A stretch of DNA of 64,000 bases, from NCBI GenBank assembly GCA_042095835.1, contig JBELML010000020.1:1-64000 (forward strand), written 5' to 3'. Made by a program: the position numbers and the translations under genes. The notes below the pieces were generated by a model. It was given only the letters and a program-made list of their open reading frames with translations, searched no databases and had not been told where the DNA came from. The DNA comes from DATFKA01 sp042095835. Lineage in GTDB: Bacteria; Bacteroidota; Bacteroidia; Chitinophagales; Saprospiraceae. Shown here one piece after another: positions 1-8,648 of this stretch (position 1 is its first letter; each line of letters begins with the position of its first letter).

Positions 1-170
1 CTAGCATCTTCATTTTTGTCATTCGATACAAAAACGAAGCAAAAAAATCTTGCCTGGCCAAACTCGCTCCGCTCAAACAATGCCCAGGCGGCCTCCCGCA
101 CTTCACTTATGACTTTTTTTACACTTAATTTTCGGTTATAATCATTTCTTTTCAAGTTTTTATTTTAATG
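1..170. repeat. Dispersed intergenic repeat, copy 1 (cut by window edge)
   Basis: This stretch aligns along its whole length with 43034-43213, sharing long identical blocks such as ATTCGATACAAAAACGAAGC, GGCCTCCCGCACTTCACTTA and TTTTATTTTAATG. It stops 7 bases before the madL stop codon. It holds the short inverted pair GCCTGG/CCAGGC (bases 51-56 and 84-89). No gene is visible in it. The left end lies outside the window. Confidence 0.85.
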
Positions 171-177
171 TAATTGT

Positions 178-534
178 CTAAGGTTTTCCAATTTTAGAAA
201 GTAGAGGCACCAATAGGAAACCAGCCACCGTAGCTATAAGCCCAGCCAACAAGGCAATGCTCCCTCCTGAAAGTGCCGCATGTACGTTTCTAGTGGCAGC
301 CATCGCTACGATGACCGGTATATACATACTACTCCAAAAGAGGATACCATTGGTGGAAGGAGCCGTCACCCAGCCTTTCTTTTTCATAAAATCATGGCTA
401 AGCAGGAGAAAAACCATGGCAAACCCTACTCCTCCAACATCTCCATCAAACTGTAAAAGAGACCCTAGTAAAAATCCTAAGATCTTGCCCACTAAAAAAC
501 AGGCCGCTAATAGCGCAACACCATATATGGTCAT
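178..534 (-). CDS. madL: Malonate carrier subunit MadL
   Basis: This 118-residue integral membrane protein matches the MadL subunit of the sodium-dependent malonate transporter (MadLM) first described in Malonomonas. The family length (about 115-130 residues) and several family blocks are visible: IYGVALLA at the N-terminus, DVGGVGFAM near residue 33, FWSSMYIPVIVAMAA around residues 66-80 and ALSGG just after. Roughly four hydrophobic segments cover most of the chain. It begins 10 bases after the matB-like gene and is the last gene of the operon. MadL normally works with MadM; no madM follows within the remaining 177 bases, which are repeat sequence. Family assignment is confident; transport function without MadM in view is not. 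Confidence 0.85.
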   Translation of the reverse strand: MTIYGVALLAACFLVGKILGFLLGSLLQFDGDVGGVGFAMVFLLLSHDFMKKKGWVTAPSTNGILFWSSMYIPVIVAMAATRNVHAALSGGSIALLAGLIATVAGFLLVPLLSKIGKP

Positions 535-544
535 AATAGAACAA

Positions 545-2020
545 TTAAAAAAGTTTCTTCAATTCGTTTTTGGTGACCTTGCCCATGACATTTCTGGGAA
601 GGTCTTCTTGGAAGATATACTTCCTGGGGAGCTGGTAGGCTGGTAATTTTGTCTTGAGCCAGGTATTTAAAGCCTTTAGATCGATATCCTCATTTTGCAG
701 AATGAGACTTGCTCCGATGATTTCTCCCCATTCCTCATCTGGAATGCCGACAACACCACACTCTTTAATAGCGGGATGAGCCCTTAGCACTTCCTCAATT
801 TGCAAGGCGGATATTTTATAGCCACCTGACTTGATAATGTCGACGGAGTTTCGTCCTAAGATGCGGTAGGCTCCATCAACCAACATAGCAATATCGCCTG
901 TTTTAAACCAGCCATCTTTGGTAAAAGTCTTTTCCGTAGCCTCCGGTTTTTGCCAATACTCTTTAAAAATATTGGGGCCTTTTACTTGAATTTCTCCAGC
1001 AGTCCCTTCTGCTACCCTTTCATTATTCTCATTGGCAATGCGAATGGTCACATTTGGTAGGGCCTGCCCTATATGACCAGGTCGACGCTCACCCCGATAA
1101 GGATTGGAAATAGCCATGCCCATTTCGGTCATACCGTAGCGCTCTAAAAGGGTTTGCCCACTGATTGTCCGCCATTTTTCTAATACAGAAATCGGTAATG
1201 CGGCAGAACCCGAAACCATCAAACGGAATTGCTGCAATACCTCTGTGATTTGTCCTTGCGCTTTATCAGAAAGCCCATCCCAATGATTAATCAATTTGAA
1301 GTAAATCGTGGGTACAGCCATAAACACATTCACTTCTGCCCTTAAGAAAATATCAAAAACTGCTTGAGTATTAAATTTTGGTAGAAATTCACAGCAGGCC
1401 CCAGTCCAAAGGGCGCAGCAGGTCACGTTCACAATGCCATGAACATGGTGCATTGGCAAGACATTTAGGATATGATCATCCATTTGCCACTCCCAGGCGT
1501 CTACCAAAGATTTAATTTGAAACTCCATATTTTGGTGGGTCGATACCACTCCTTTGGGGTTCCCCGTTGTGCCACTTGTGTACAGGATCATCGCGCGCCG
1601 AGCTGGGTCTATATCGGGAAGTGCACCACTTTGCTCTCCAATCTCGGCTAAAGGCACAAATTTGTGATTCCCTTCGCCGAATAAAGGGCTTAATAATTCC
1701 GCATAAGCCTCACTATAGATTACGGTTTCTGCTTGGGTATCTTCCAAAACATAGCGGATAGAGGGCAATGGATGTTTGGTACACAAGGGAACCGCAATAC
1801 CGCCTGCTCGCCAAATGCCCCACTGCAATCGCACATAATCAAAGCTCGGATCTACCAAGAAGGCTATCCGTTCTTCCTCCAGATCGGCCCGACCATTCAA
1901 TAGATGATGGGTTACTTGGCCAGAAGCGAGCAGTAGGTCTTGATAGGTATAGGCTTTACCTCCACTTTTTATAGCAGTTCGGCTCGAAAAGGTGGGCGCC
2001 CCTTCAATCAATTTTATCAT
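545..2020 (-). CDS. matB: Malonyl-CoA synthetase-like acyl-CoA ligase
   Basis: This 491-residue AMP-forming ligase activates a carboxylic acid to its CoA thioester through an acyl-adenylate. The ATP-binding P-loop ILYTSGTTGNPKG lies at residues 145-157, the A5 motif RYGMTE at 294-299, and the A8-A10 motifs (TGDIA, KSGGYKIS, GKV near the C-terminus) follow in order. The stretch SNPYRGERRPG after A5 closely resembles the MatB malonyl-CoA synthetase signature, in which arginine contacts the malonate carboxylate (family knowledge). The adjacent madL supports malonate as substrate. It lies 54 bases after the arabinofuranosidase gene with a 29-base palindrome in between. A methylmalonyl- or other acyl-CoA ligase is the alternative. 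Confidence 0.82.
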   Translation of the reverse strand: MIKLIEGAPTFSSRTAIKSGGKAYTYQDLLLASGQVTHHLLNGRADLEEERIAFLVDPSFDYVRLQWGIWRAGGIAVPLCTKHPLPSIRYVLEDTQAETVIYSEAYAELLSPLFGEGNHKFVPLAEIGEQSGALPDIDPARRAMILYTSGTTGNPKGVVSTHQNMEFQIKSLVDAWEWQMDDHILNVLPMHHVHGIVNVTCCALWTGACCEFLPKFNTQAVFDIFLRAEVNVFMAVPTIYFKLINHWDGLSDKAQGQITEVLQQFRLMVSGSAALPISVLEKWRTISGQTLLERYGMTEMGMAISNPYRGERRPGHIGQALPNVTIRIANENNERVAEGTAGEIQVKGPNIFKEYWQKPEATEKTFTKDGWFKTGDIAMLVDGAYRILGRNSVDIIKSGGYKISALQIEEVLRAHPAIKECGVVGIPDEEWGEIIGASLILQNEDIDLKALNTWLKTKLPAYQLPRKYIFQEDLPRNVMGKVTKNELKKLF

Positions 2021-2041
2021 AATATCCTTTATTTACCGTTT

Positions 2042-2070
2042 CTTAGATAAATCCTGTGGACTTGTCTAAG
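2042..2070. promoter_or_regulatory. 29-bp palindrome, copy 1 (matB upstream)
   Basis: The arms are CTTAGATAAATCC and GGACTTGTCTAAG around a central TGT, with 11 of 14 arm positions complementary. It begins 4 bases after the stop codon of the GH51 gene and ends 21 bases before the matB start. A second copy with 25 of 29 identical bases lies at 11064-11092 in the same operon, also exactly 4 bases after a stop codon. It could be an operator or an RNA processing or pausing hairpin. Confidence 0.65.
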
Positions 2071-2074
2071 GCTG

Positions 2075-3625
2075 TTATTTATTGCCTTCTAGGACGATGA
2101 CAGAAAATGGAGGCACCTCCAAAATTATTTTATCTCCATCTATTTTCGCCCCTGAAAATGCTTTAGGTGACACCAACTGAGGCTGCTCAAAAGTGTTGTG
2201 ATCTTGTATCTGCGCGGACTGTAAGATTTCTCCTTTTAAAGACTCGATAGAAAGGTCGGTGATATCAATCTCCACTTTATGGCTTTTCTTAGAATCAATA
2301 TTGACAATGGAGAAATGGACTTGAGTAGTAGCATCAATGGAGGCGGATACTGAAATCGCAGGTAAAACCTTATTGCCATGAATATATTGCGGAGAGACGA
2401 AATCAGTGGGAATGAGCTGCGCATCCTGGTGCACATTAAACATCCGCATCACATGATAGGTCGGTGTCAAAATAATCTTCTCTTCATTGGTGAGCACCAC
2501 AGCTTGCAATACATTAACCGCCTGGGCGATATTGGCCATCTTTACTCGATCTGCATGATTATTGAAAGTATTGAGGGTCGTCGCGGCCAGCATGGCGTCT
2601 CGCATGGTATTTTGCTGGTATAAAAACCCTGGATTGGTGCCGGGCTCTACATCGTACCATCCGCCCCATTCATCCACATAAAGGTCTACTTTATTTTGTG
2701 GATCGTACTTGTCCATAATAGCTACATGCTTCTGAATAAGTTCCTCCATTTTTAAGGCTCTTTGCATAGTCGTAAAATACTGATCCTCAGAAAAACCAGT
2801 AGCTGGGCCTTTATTCCCCCAGTCAATGACCGAATAGTGATGCAAAGCAATGGCATCAATCATGCGATTCGGAATGTTTTTCATTAACACTTCCGTCCAA
2901 TTATAATCTTCACTACTAGCGCCCGAAGCAATACGTACTATCTCTGGACCATCCGCCCAGGCTTTTGCATAGGTAGCAAACCTGCGGTAGACATCTGCAT
3001 AATATTCGGGCCGCATATTACCGCCACATCCCCAAGCTTCATTTCCCAGCCCCCAGAACTTTACTTTCCAGGGCTCTTTTCGACCATTTTTTGTCCGTAA
3101 GCTAGACATTGGACTTGTAGCGTCTGGGTAAGTCGTATAGCTGATCCAATCGGCCAATTCTTGAGGCGTACCACTTCCTACATTTGCCGACAAGTAGGGT
3201 TCTGTTTCCAGCAATTCGCACATATTTAGAAATTCATGGGTGCCAAAGCTATTATCTTCTGTGACGCCACCCCACCAGACATTAAGGATAGAAGGTCTTT
3301 CGGCCTTGGGTCCAATTCCATCCTTCCAGTGATAGGTATCTGCGAAGCAACCACCAGGCCAACGTAGATTGGGAACTTTTAATTCTTTTAGCGCAGCTAC
3401 AATATCGTTTCTGACGCCTTCAGTGTTGGGGATAGTACTTCCTTCTCCGACATAAAATCCATCGTAGATACAGCGGCCCAAATGCTCGGCAAAGTGTCCA
3501 TAGATATGTCGTGAAATAATGGGGGAATCTTCCTCCATATTGATACTTACGGTGGTAGTTTGAGCCGAGGCCATCCAAGTACCTATACAAAATAATGGAA
3601 GTAGTATCAGATTTCGATAGTGCAT
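2075..3625 (-). CDS. Secreted alpha-L-arabinofuranosidase, GH51
   Basis: This retaining glycoside hydrolase (516 residues from the chosen start) removes arabinofuranosyl side groups from arabinan, arabinoxylan or pectin. The GH51 entry block ISRHIYGHFAEHLGRCIYDG is clear. The acid/base glutamate lies in GLGNEAWG (E196) and the nucleophile in YVDEWGGW (E319). The ATG at 3625 directly precedes a signal peptide ending ...WMASAQ, so export to the periplasm or beyond is expected. A TTG 15 codons upstream (3670) would overlap the uxaB stop and place extra residues before the signal; I prefer the ATG. Its place in a hexuronate operon suggests pectin side-chain removal. No T9SS sorting domain is visible. 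Confidence 0.92.
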   Translation of the reverse strand: MHYRNLILLPLFCIGTWMASAQTTTVSINMEEDSPIISRHIYGHFAEHLGRCIYDGFYVGEGSTIPNTEGVRNDIVAALKELKVPNLRWPGGCFADTYHWKDGIGPKAERPSILNVWWGGVTEDNSFGTHEFLNMCELLETEPYLSANVGSGTPQELADWISYTTYPDATSPMSSLRTKNGRKEPWKVKFWGLGNEAWGCGGNMRPEYYADVYRRFATYAKAWADGPEIVRIASGASSEDYNWTEVLMKNIPNRMIDAIALHHYSVIDWGNKGPATGFSEDQYFTTMQRALKMEELIQKHVAIMDKYDPQNKVDLYVDEWGGWYDVEPGTNPGFLYQQNTMRDAMLAATTLNTFNNHADRVKMANIAQAVNVLQAVVLTNEEKIILTPTYHVMRMFNVHQDAQLIPTDFVSPQYIHGNKVLPAISVSASIDATTQVHFSIVNIDSKKSHKVEIDITDLSIESLKGEILQSAQIQDHNTFEQPQLVSPKAFSGAKIDGDKIILEVPPFSVIVLEGNK

Positions 3626-3666
3626 TGATTTAGAATTAGAATTTGTAAAATAAGCCTTCAATTTAA

Positions 3667-5100
3667 TCAAAATAATAAACTTTGTAGCGTAGCCCTCACA
3701 CCTTGATCCTCAATTTGCTTCAAAAAATTGACCAAATTTTCTTTCAAGCCTGGCAAACTAGCCAAATCATAATCCCAGAAATCCATGGCCAAAATAAGAT
3801 GGATCAATCCTTCAAAAGAGGAGCTTTCTTCCCAAAAATGTCGTAGCTGCTCTATTATTACGGGATCATCCTTTAAAGGTACTGGCTCTCCTTGCCAAGT
3901 TCCTTGGTACATTTGGATCAGGGAGGCCAAAGCAAAGCTTATTAAAGGTGGAGCGGCTCCATACTTTTGAGAATAATCCACTAAACTCGGTAGCAGGCGG
4001 ACCTTGAATTTGGAGCAAGAATTTAAAGCAATGGATAGCAGTTGGTGATCTATAAATGGATTACCAAAGCGATCTATAATCGATGCGGCGTAAGTTGCAA
4101 CTTGGGCCTGGGGCAAATCTATTAATGGTATGATTTCCTTATGGAATAATTGCTGTAGATACTGGTAGGTCAAAGCATCATCTATCGTATCTCGTACTAA
4201 TCGAAGTCCTAATAAATAGCCAATGGGTACTAATGCAGTATGCGCTCCATTGAGTAGCCGGACTTTTTGTTCTCGATACTGCTTCAGATCTTCGGTAAAA
4301 ATCACATTCAGGCCCACTTTATGGAGTGGTAAATCTTTGGCTAGTTCTTTTGATTTTTCGATCACAAAAAGGTGGTAAGGCTCCCCGGCCGTTATCCATT
4401 GATCTTGATAGCCTATTTGGGCCCAAGTAGAGGCCTTGTCTTGCTCTGGAATTCCGGGTACTATACGATCAACCAAGGTGTTACAAAAGACCATGTAGGC
4501 CTCTATCCAAGTTTGGAAGGCCTGAGGTAATTGCCACTTATTAGCACATTCCATGACCATTGCTTGAAGAACGCTACCATTGTTCTCTATTAATTCGCAA
4601 GGCAAAATATAGCAGGCTGCCTGGTTATCTCCAGCAAAATATTGAAAGCGATGATAAAGCCATTGCGTGAGTTTGGCCGGAAAAGAAACTGCTGGTTGAT
4701 CCTCGAAACGATCCTCCATTGATAGGACTAATCCACTTTCGGTAGTATTAGAAAATAAGAATTGAATAGTAGGATCTTCTGCTGTTTTGAGGAATGCTGC
4801 CCATTCCTGATAAGCATGAATAATTTCACTAACCGAACGAATCAAGCGATACTCATTAATAAGCTGGCCAGCCTGGATACCTTTGGTATAAACATGATAA
4901 AGGCCATCCTGCTCTTTCAAAGTTTGATAATCGCCCTTTGGCGTCACTTTTACGACTGTTATCCCTAAGTTCTGATTTGCTTTCTCATTATATACATCTA
5001 TAAAATAAGCAATGAAGGCCCGCAAAAAATTGCCGCCGCCAAATAGCAGTACTTTGCTAGGATGGATGGTTTTAGGCTGCGTTTTTCGATTGAGTTGCAT
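3667..5100 (-). CDS. uxaB: Tagaturonate reductase (altronate oxidoreductase)
   Basis: UxaB reduces D-tagaturonate to D-altronate with NADH in the galacturonate branch. The 477-residue protein has the polyol/mannitol dehydrogenase family layout: an N-terminal nucleotide-binding motif LFGGGNFLRAFIAYFID (residues 19-35) and, in the C-terminal catalytic half, the segment VRLLNGAHTALVPIGYLLG with the conserved Asn-Gly-x-His. Length agrees with the E. coli enzyme (about 480). It follows uxaA by 74 bases and is followed after 41 bases by the GH51 gene. Its neighbours supply the preceding isomerase (UxaC) and following dehydratase (UxaA). It acts in the cytoplasm. Confidence 0.93.
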   Translation of the reverse strand: MQLNRKTQPKTIHPSKVLLFGGGNFLRAFIAYFIDVYNEKANQNLGITVVKVTPKGDYQTLKEQDGLYHVYTKGIQAGQLINEYRLIRSVSEIIHAYQEWAAFLKTAEDPTIQFLFSNTTESGLVLSMEDRFEDQPAVSFPAKLTQWLYHRFQYFAGDNQAACYILPCELIENNGSVLQAMVMECANKWQLPQAFQTWIEAYMVFCNTLVDRIVPGIPEQDKASTWAQIGYQDQWITAGEPYHLFVIEKSKELAKDLPLHKVGLNVIFTEDLKQYREQKVRLLNGAHTALVPIGYLLGLRLVRDTIDDALTYQYLQQLFHKEIIPLIDLPQAQVATYAASIIDRFGNPFIDHQLLSIALNSCSKFKVRLLPSLVDYSQKYGAAPPLISFALASLIQMYQGTWQGEPVPLKDDPVIIEQLRHFWEESSSFEGLIHLILAMDFWDYDLASLPGLKENLVNFLKQIEDQGVRATLQSLLF

Positions 5101-5104
5101 GGGT

Positions 5105-5150
5105 GGATGGTGTAATGATTCAATGGGTGAATATATTTTTCATTGGGATG
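5105..5150. repeat. TGAATG-type low-complexity tract
   Basis: Between uxaA and uxaB lies a degenerate tract (AATGATTCAATGGGTGAAT followed by a T-rich run and a second imperfect copy). Closely similar wording occurs at 42899-42933, 27410-27472 (partly inverted) and 53366-53400. Confidence 0.5.
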
Positions 5151-5174
5151 AATATCTACCTTAGATTTTTATTC

Positions 5175-6839
5175 TCACAGGGAGATACCTCGTTTCCAGG
5201 GGATGAAATCATCTTGTCCTAGTAGTTCTGCTTTCGTAGCTTGTTGGCCGCTGGCAATATCGATAATCAGGTTCAGGAGTTCTTCGCCTTTTTCCTGGAT
5301 GGTATCTTTGCCCTCGGCGATGGTTCCGGCGTTGAGATCGATCAGATCGGGCATGCGTTTGGCTAAGGCGGTATTGGTCGCAAATTTAATAGTCGGACAA
5401 ATGGGATTCCCCGTTGGGGTACCCAAACCGGTAGTGAACACAATCATATTGGCGCCCGATCCGGCTAAGCCCGTGGTACTTTCTACATCATTCCCTGGAG
5501 TACATAAGAGCTGTAATCCTGGTTTTTGAATTTGTTCGGCATAGTCGAGTACACCTGCTACTGGCGAGGTGCCCCCCTTTTTGGCTGCACCAGCAGATTT
5601 GATGGCATCGGTAATCAGACCATCCTTAATATTTCCCGGTGAGGGGTTATTCTCAAAACCTGAACCTAGAGCGATAGCTTGGTCATTGTAATCTTGCATC
5701 AGATGGGCAAATTTCTGAGCCAAAGCGGTCGTTTCACAACGATCAATCAAGGCTTGTTCTACGCCATTCAATTCTGGGAATTCTGATAAGATGGTCGATG
5801 CTCCTAAAGCGACAAGCAGATCAGAGGTATGCCCTAGAGCGGGATTGGCGGTAATCCCAGAGAAACCATCCGAACCACCACATTCTAAACCCAAAACAAG
5901 TTGACTTAAAGGTGCTGGTTTCCTTTCCATTGTATTGGCTTCTATCAATCCAAGGAAAGTCTTCTTGACCGCTTCAGCGATGAAAGCTTGCTCGGAGCTG
6001 CTCTCTTGCTGCTCTAGGAAGTAGACGGTCTTGCCTTTATCACCATTGATAGATTGAATAGCTTCTTGAAGAAGACTGATTTGTGCGTGCTGGCATCCCA
6101 AACTCAGAACAGTTGCCCCCGCTACATTGGGATTGGCGAGATAACCTGCAAGAAGCCTACACAGCATTTCGGAGTCTTGGCGAATGCCACCACAACCGCC
6201 CTGGTGAGTGAGAAATTTTAAGCCGTCCACGTTAGGGAATAGCTTATTTTTTCTTTCAACGATGGGTTTGGCAGCAATATCCGCCGCTAAAATTACTTGG
6301 GGATCAGCTCCTTTCTCATACAAATCGATCAAAGGAGTCAAATCCATACCATGATTGGCGCGCTGCTCGAAACCCAGTTCTCGAAGCATGACTTCTTCAA
6401 TAACTTTGATATTTCTATTCTCACAAAAAACAAGTGGAAAAACCAGCCAATGATTACGGGTACCTACTTTTCCATCCGCGCGGTGATAACCCAAAAAGGT
6501 CTTTTGCTCAAATCTAGACACATCGGGCGCGGGCCATGTCCATTGGTTTGACTGAATTTGGTAGGCCTCTGTGGCATGCTTTAGATTCTCTGTAGAAATC
6601 CGCGCACCTTGAGGAATTGGGGAAGTACAACGCCCAACTTTCACGCCGTACATCGTGACAAAGTCTCCAGTTTCGAGGCTATTGATGGTAAATTTATGTT
6701 TGACCGGAATCTTTTCTTGTAGTTGGATATTTTGGTCCTGCCATTTGATAGAGGTGCCGCTGTCGAGGTCTTGCAGCGCAACTAGGACGTTATCCTTTTC
6801 ATGAATTTGAATATAAATCTGCTCGCTATGTTGGTTCAT
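5175..6839 (-). CDS. uxaA: Altronate dehydratase
   Basis: UxaA dehydrates D-altronate to 2-keto-3-deoxy-D-gluconate, an iron-dependent cytoplasmic reaction. The 554-residue protein has the two-part family layout: an N-terminal SAF-like domain (about residues 1-95, ending in GARISTENLKHAT) and the large galactarate/altronate dehydratase domain beginning near GYHRADGKVGTRNHW (residues 117-131). The conserved cysteine-rich motif HQGGCGG lies at 212-218; ECGGSDGFSGITANPA follows in the middle and a TPTGNP segment near the C-terminus. It sits 16 bases downstream of dctM, consistent with co-transcription. Family assignment is secure; galactarate dehydratase is the only serious alternative and is disfavoured by the uxaB/uxaC neighbours. 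Confidence 0.94.
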   Translation of the reverse strand: MNQHSEQIYIQIHEKDNVLVALQDLDSGTSIKWQDQNIQLQEKIPVKHKFTINSLETGDFVTMYGVKVGRCTSPIPQGARISTENLKHATEAYQIQSNQWTWPAPDVSRFEQKTFLGYHRADGKVGTRNHWLVFPLVFCENRNIKVIEEVMLRELGFEQRANHGMDLTPLIDLYEKGADPQVILAADIAAKPIVERKNKLFPNVDGLKFLTHQGGCGGIRQDSEMLCRLLAGYLANPNVAGATVLSLGCQHAQISLLQEAIQSINGDKGKTVYFLEQQESSSEQAFIAEAVKKTFLGLIEANTMERKPAPLSQLVLGLECGGSDGFSGITANPALGHTSDLLVALGASTILSEFPELNGVEQALIDRCETTALAQKFAHLMQDYNDQAIALGSGFENNPSPGNIKDGLITDAIKSAGAAKKGGTSPVAGVLDYAEQIQKPGLQLLCTPGNDVESTTGLAGSGANMIVFTTGLGTPTGNPICPTIKFATNTALAKRMPDLIDLNAGTIAEGKDTIQEKGEELLNLIIDIASGQQATKAELLGQDDFIPWKRGISL

Positions 6840-6855
6840 TTGACAGGATTTGTAT

Positions 6856-8160
6856 TTATAAGCTAAATAACTGTGGCAACCACATCGATATTTGTGGAAT
6901 AAAGGTCACTATCATCAGTACAATAACCATAGTAATTAGTAATGGAATCAAGGAGGGTACTACTTTGGCCACCGAAATCTTAGCGACCCCGCTTCCTACA
7001 AATAAGATAGTTCCTACCGGTGGTGTACATAAACCAATACAAAGATTCAACACCATAATAATACCAAAATGCACAGGATGCATACCCAACTCCATGACAA
7101 CAGGCAGAAATATGGGCGTAAAAATCAGCACCGCTGGCGTGATATCCATAAAGGTCCCTACAATCAATAGCGTCAAATTGATGATGATAAAAATAAGGAT
7201 TGGACTGCTGACTTCATCCAATAAAAAGCTGGTCAAGAGCTGTGGAATACTCGCAAAAGAAAACAGCCAAGACATCGCCATAGAGGTACAAATCAGAAAC
7301 ATGACGATAGCGGTTGTTTTGGCACTATTGAGTAATATAGCTGGAAAATCCCTGATGGAAATGGCTTTATAAACCAAGGCTAAAATACCAGCATATAATA
7401 CAGCTACTCCTGCTGCTTCTGTGGCAGTGAACACGCCGGCGACTATACCTCCAACAATCACTACGAGCAATAATAAGGAGAAAAACGCCCTACGAAAATC
7501 CTTCCACACATTAACTAGAGACACGCGTTGGCCTCGCTCAAAATTCTTCCTTTGGGCGACAATTGCAACGACAATCATCAGCGCTAAACCTACCAGAATC
7601 CCAGGCAAATAACCTGCTAAAAATAAAGCCGCCACAGAAGCCGTTCCCCCACTAGCCAAAGCATAGACAATCAGGATATTACTAGGAGGTATAATCAAAC
7701 CCATAGTAGAAGAGGTGATATTCACCGATGCACTAAATGGCCGTGGATAGCCCTCCTCCTCCATCCGATCGGTCATAATGCTTCCAATTGCGGAGGCTGC
7801 AGCAACAGCCGAACCAGAAATCGCTCCAAATAGCATAGCAGCTAAAACATTGACGTAGGCTAGACCTCCGGGAAGGCTGCCTACCAATGATTTCGCAAAA
7901 TTAATCAGTCGATTGGCTATCCCACCTCGATTCATAATCTCCCCTGCAAGTATAAAAAAAGGTATGGCTAGCAAGGCAAAACTATCTATACCTGTGGTCA
8001 TACGTTGACAAACGGTCGTAATCCCAGGAACAAAAGCGATGTTTAATAAAATAGTAATCGTAGTAGAAATACCAATACAATAAGCTACGGGTACACCATA
8101 AGCCAGGAGCGCAAAAAAGCTAATAAACAAAACGATTATACTAAGGATCTCTATACTCAT
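6856..8160 (-). CDS. dctM: TRAP transporter large permease (DctM type)
   Basis: This 434-residue integral membrane protein is the ion-coupled transport subunit of a tripartite ATP-independent periplasmic (TRAP) system. It is almost entirely hydrophobic with about 12 membrane segments and shows typical blocks: FFILAGEIMNRGGIA near residue 69, IIPPSNILIVYA near residue 156, and GLCTPPVGTILFVG near residue 377. Its start overlaps the dctQ stop by 4 bases (ATGA), implying translational coupling. The genes on both sides process hexuronates, so galacturonate, glucuronate or a related acid sugar is the inferred cargo. I am sure of the family, less so of the substrate. Confidence 0.92.
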   Translation of the reverse strand: MSIEILSIIVLFISFFALLAYGVPVAYCIGISTTITILLNIAFVPGITTVCQRMTTGIDSFALLAIPFFILAGEIMNRGGIANRLINFAKSLVGSLPGGLAYVNVLAAMLFGAISGSAVAAASAIGSIMTDRMEEEGYPRPFSASVNITSSTMGLIIPPSNILIVYALASGGTASVAALFLAGYLPGILVGLALMIVVAIVAQRKNFERGQRVSLVNVWKDFRRAFFSLLLLVVIVGGIVAGVFTATEAAGVAVLYAGILALVYKAISIRDFPAILLNSAKTTAIVMFLICTSMAMSWLFSFASIPQLLTSFLLDEVSSPILIFIIINLTLLIVGTFMDITPAVLIFTPIFLPVVMELGMHPVHFGIIMVLNLCIGLCTPPVGTILFVGSGVAKISVAKVVPSLIPLLITMVIVLMIVTFIPQISMWLPQLFSL

Positions 8161-8648
8161 GATGATTTCTCTTTTGTTTCCAAAGCTTCTGGTTGGCTAA
8201 TATGGAATAGGGAATAAAAAACAATCAACAAGCCGCTAAAAGGAACAATCGCATAAACGACACCCAGAGGTATGCCCAAAACGGATGATTTTTGTCCGAG
8301 AGAAAGCGTGATGTAGACCAAATTTCCTCCTCCAATGACCATTACTATAATGGCAAAGATCAACATCAATATTTCAATGATGACTTGCCTTTGTTTCCGC
8401 TTTTCGGCGTCCAATTTATTTAACCAAAAATCAATGGCGAGGTGTCCTCGCTGACCATTCAGATAGGCTGCGCCGAGAATAGCTAGCCAAATAAAAGCAA
8501 ATCGCGCAAACTCCTCCGTGAAGGAACTGGAACTGCCCACCAAATGTCTGGCGATCACTTGCCATAGCACGTCTAAGACCAACAAGGCGAAAATGATGAT
8601 CAGGAGGTATTCTATTATCCTATTGGTAATGAAAAATGCTCGTTTCAT
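8157..8648 (-). CDS. dctQ: TRAP transporter small permease (DctQ type)
   Basis: The 163-residue small membrane subunit of the TRAP system has four hydrophobic segments (about residues 12-32, 44-62, 88-108 and 127-150). The family motif region SSSFTEEFARFAFIWLAILGAA is visible in the second segment. It overlaps dctP and dctM by 4 bases each (ATGA), so the three subunits are likely translated at matched levels. DctQ bridges the binding protein and the large permease; it has no catalytic residues of its own. Confidence 0.9.
   Translation of the reverse strand: MKRAFFITNRIIEYLLIIIFALLVLDVLWQVIARHLVGSSSSFTEEFARFAFIWLAILGAAYLNGQRGHLAIDFWLNKLDAEKRKQRQVIIEILMLIFAIIVMVIGGGNLVYITLSLGQKSSVLGIPLGVVYAIVPFSGLLIVFYSLFHISQPEALETKEKSS

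Noticed and set aside
2028..2041. TTTATTTACCG near the matB start as a fourth leader hairpin
   Set aside because: Only one arm resembles the family and it is in the opposite orientation relative to the gene.
3626..3670. TTG start at 3670 for the GH51 gene
   Set aside because: It would add 15 residues ahead of a clear signal peptide. The ATG at 3625 is the natural start.
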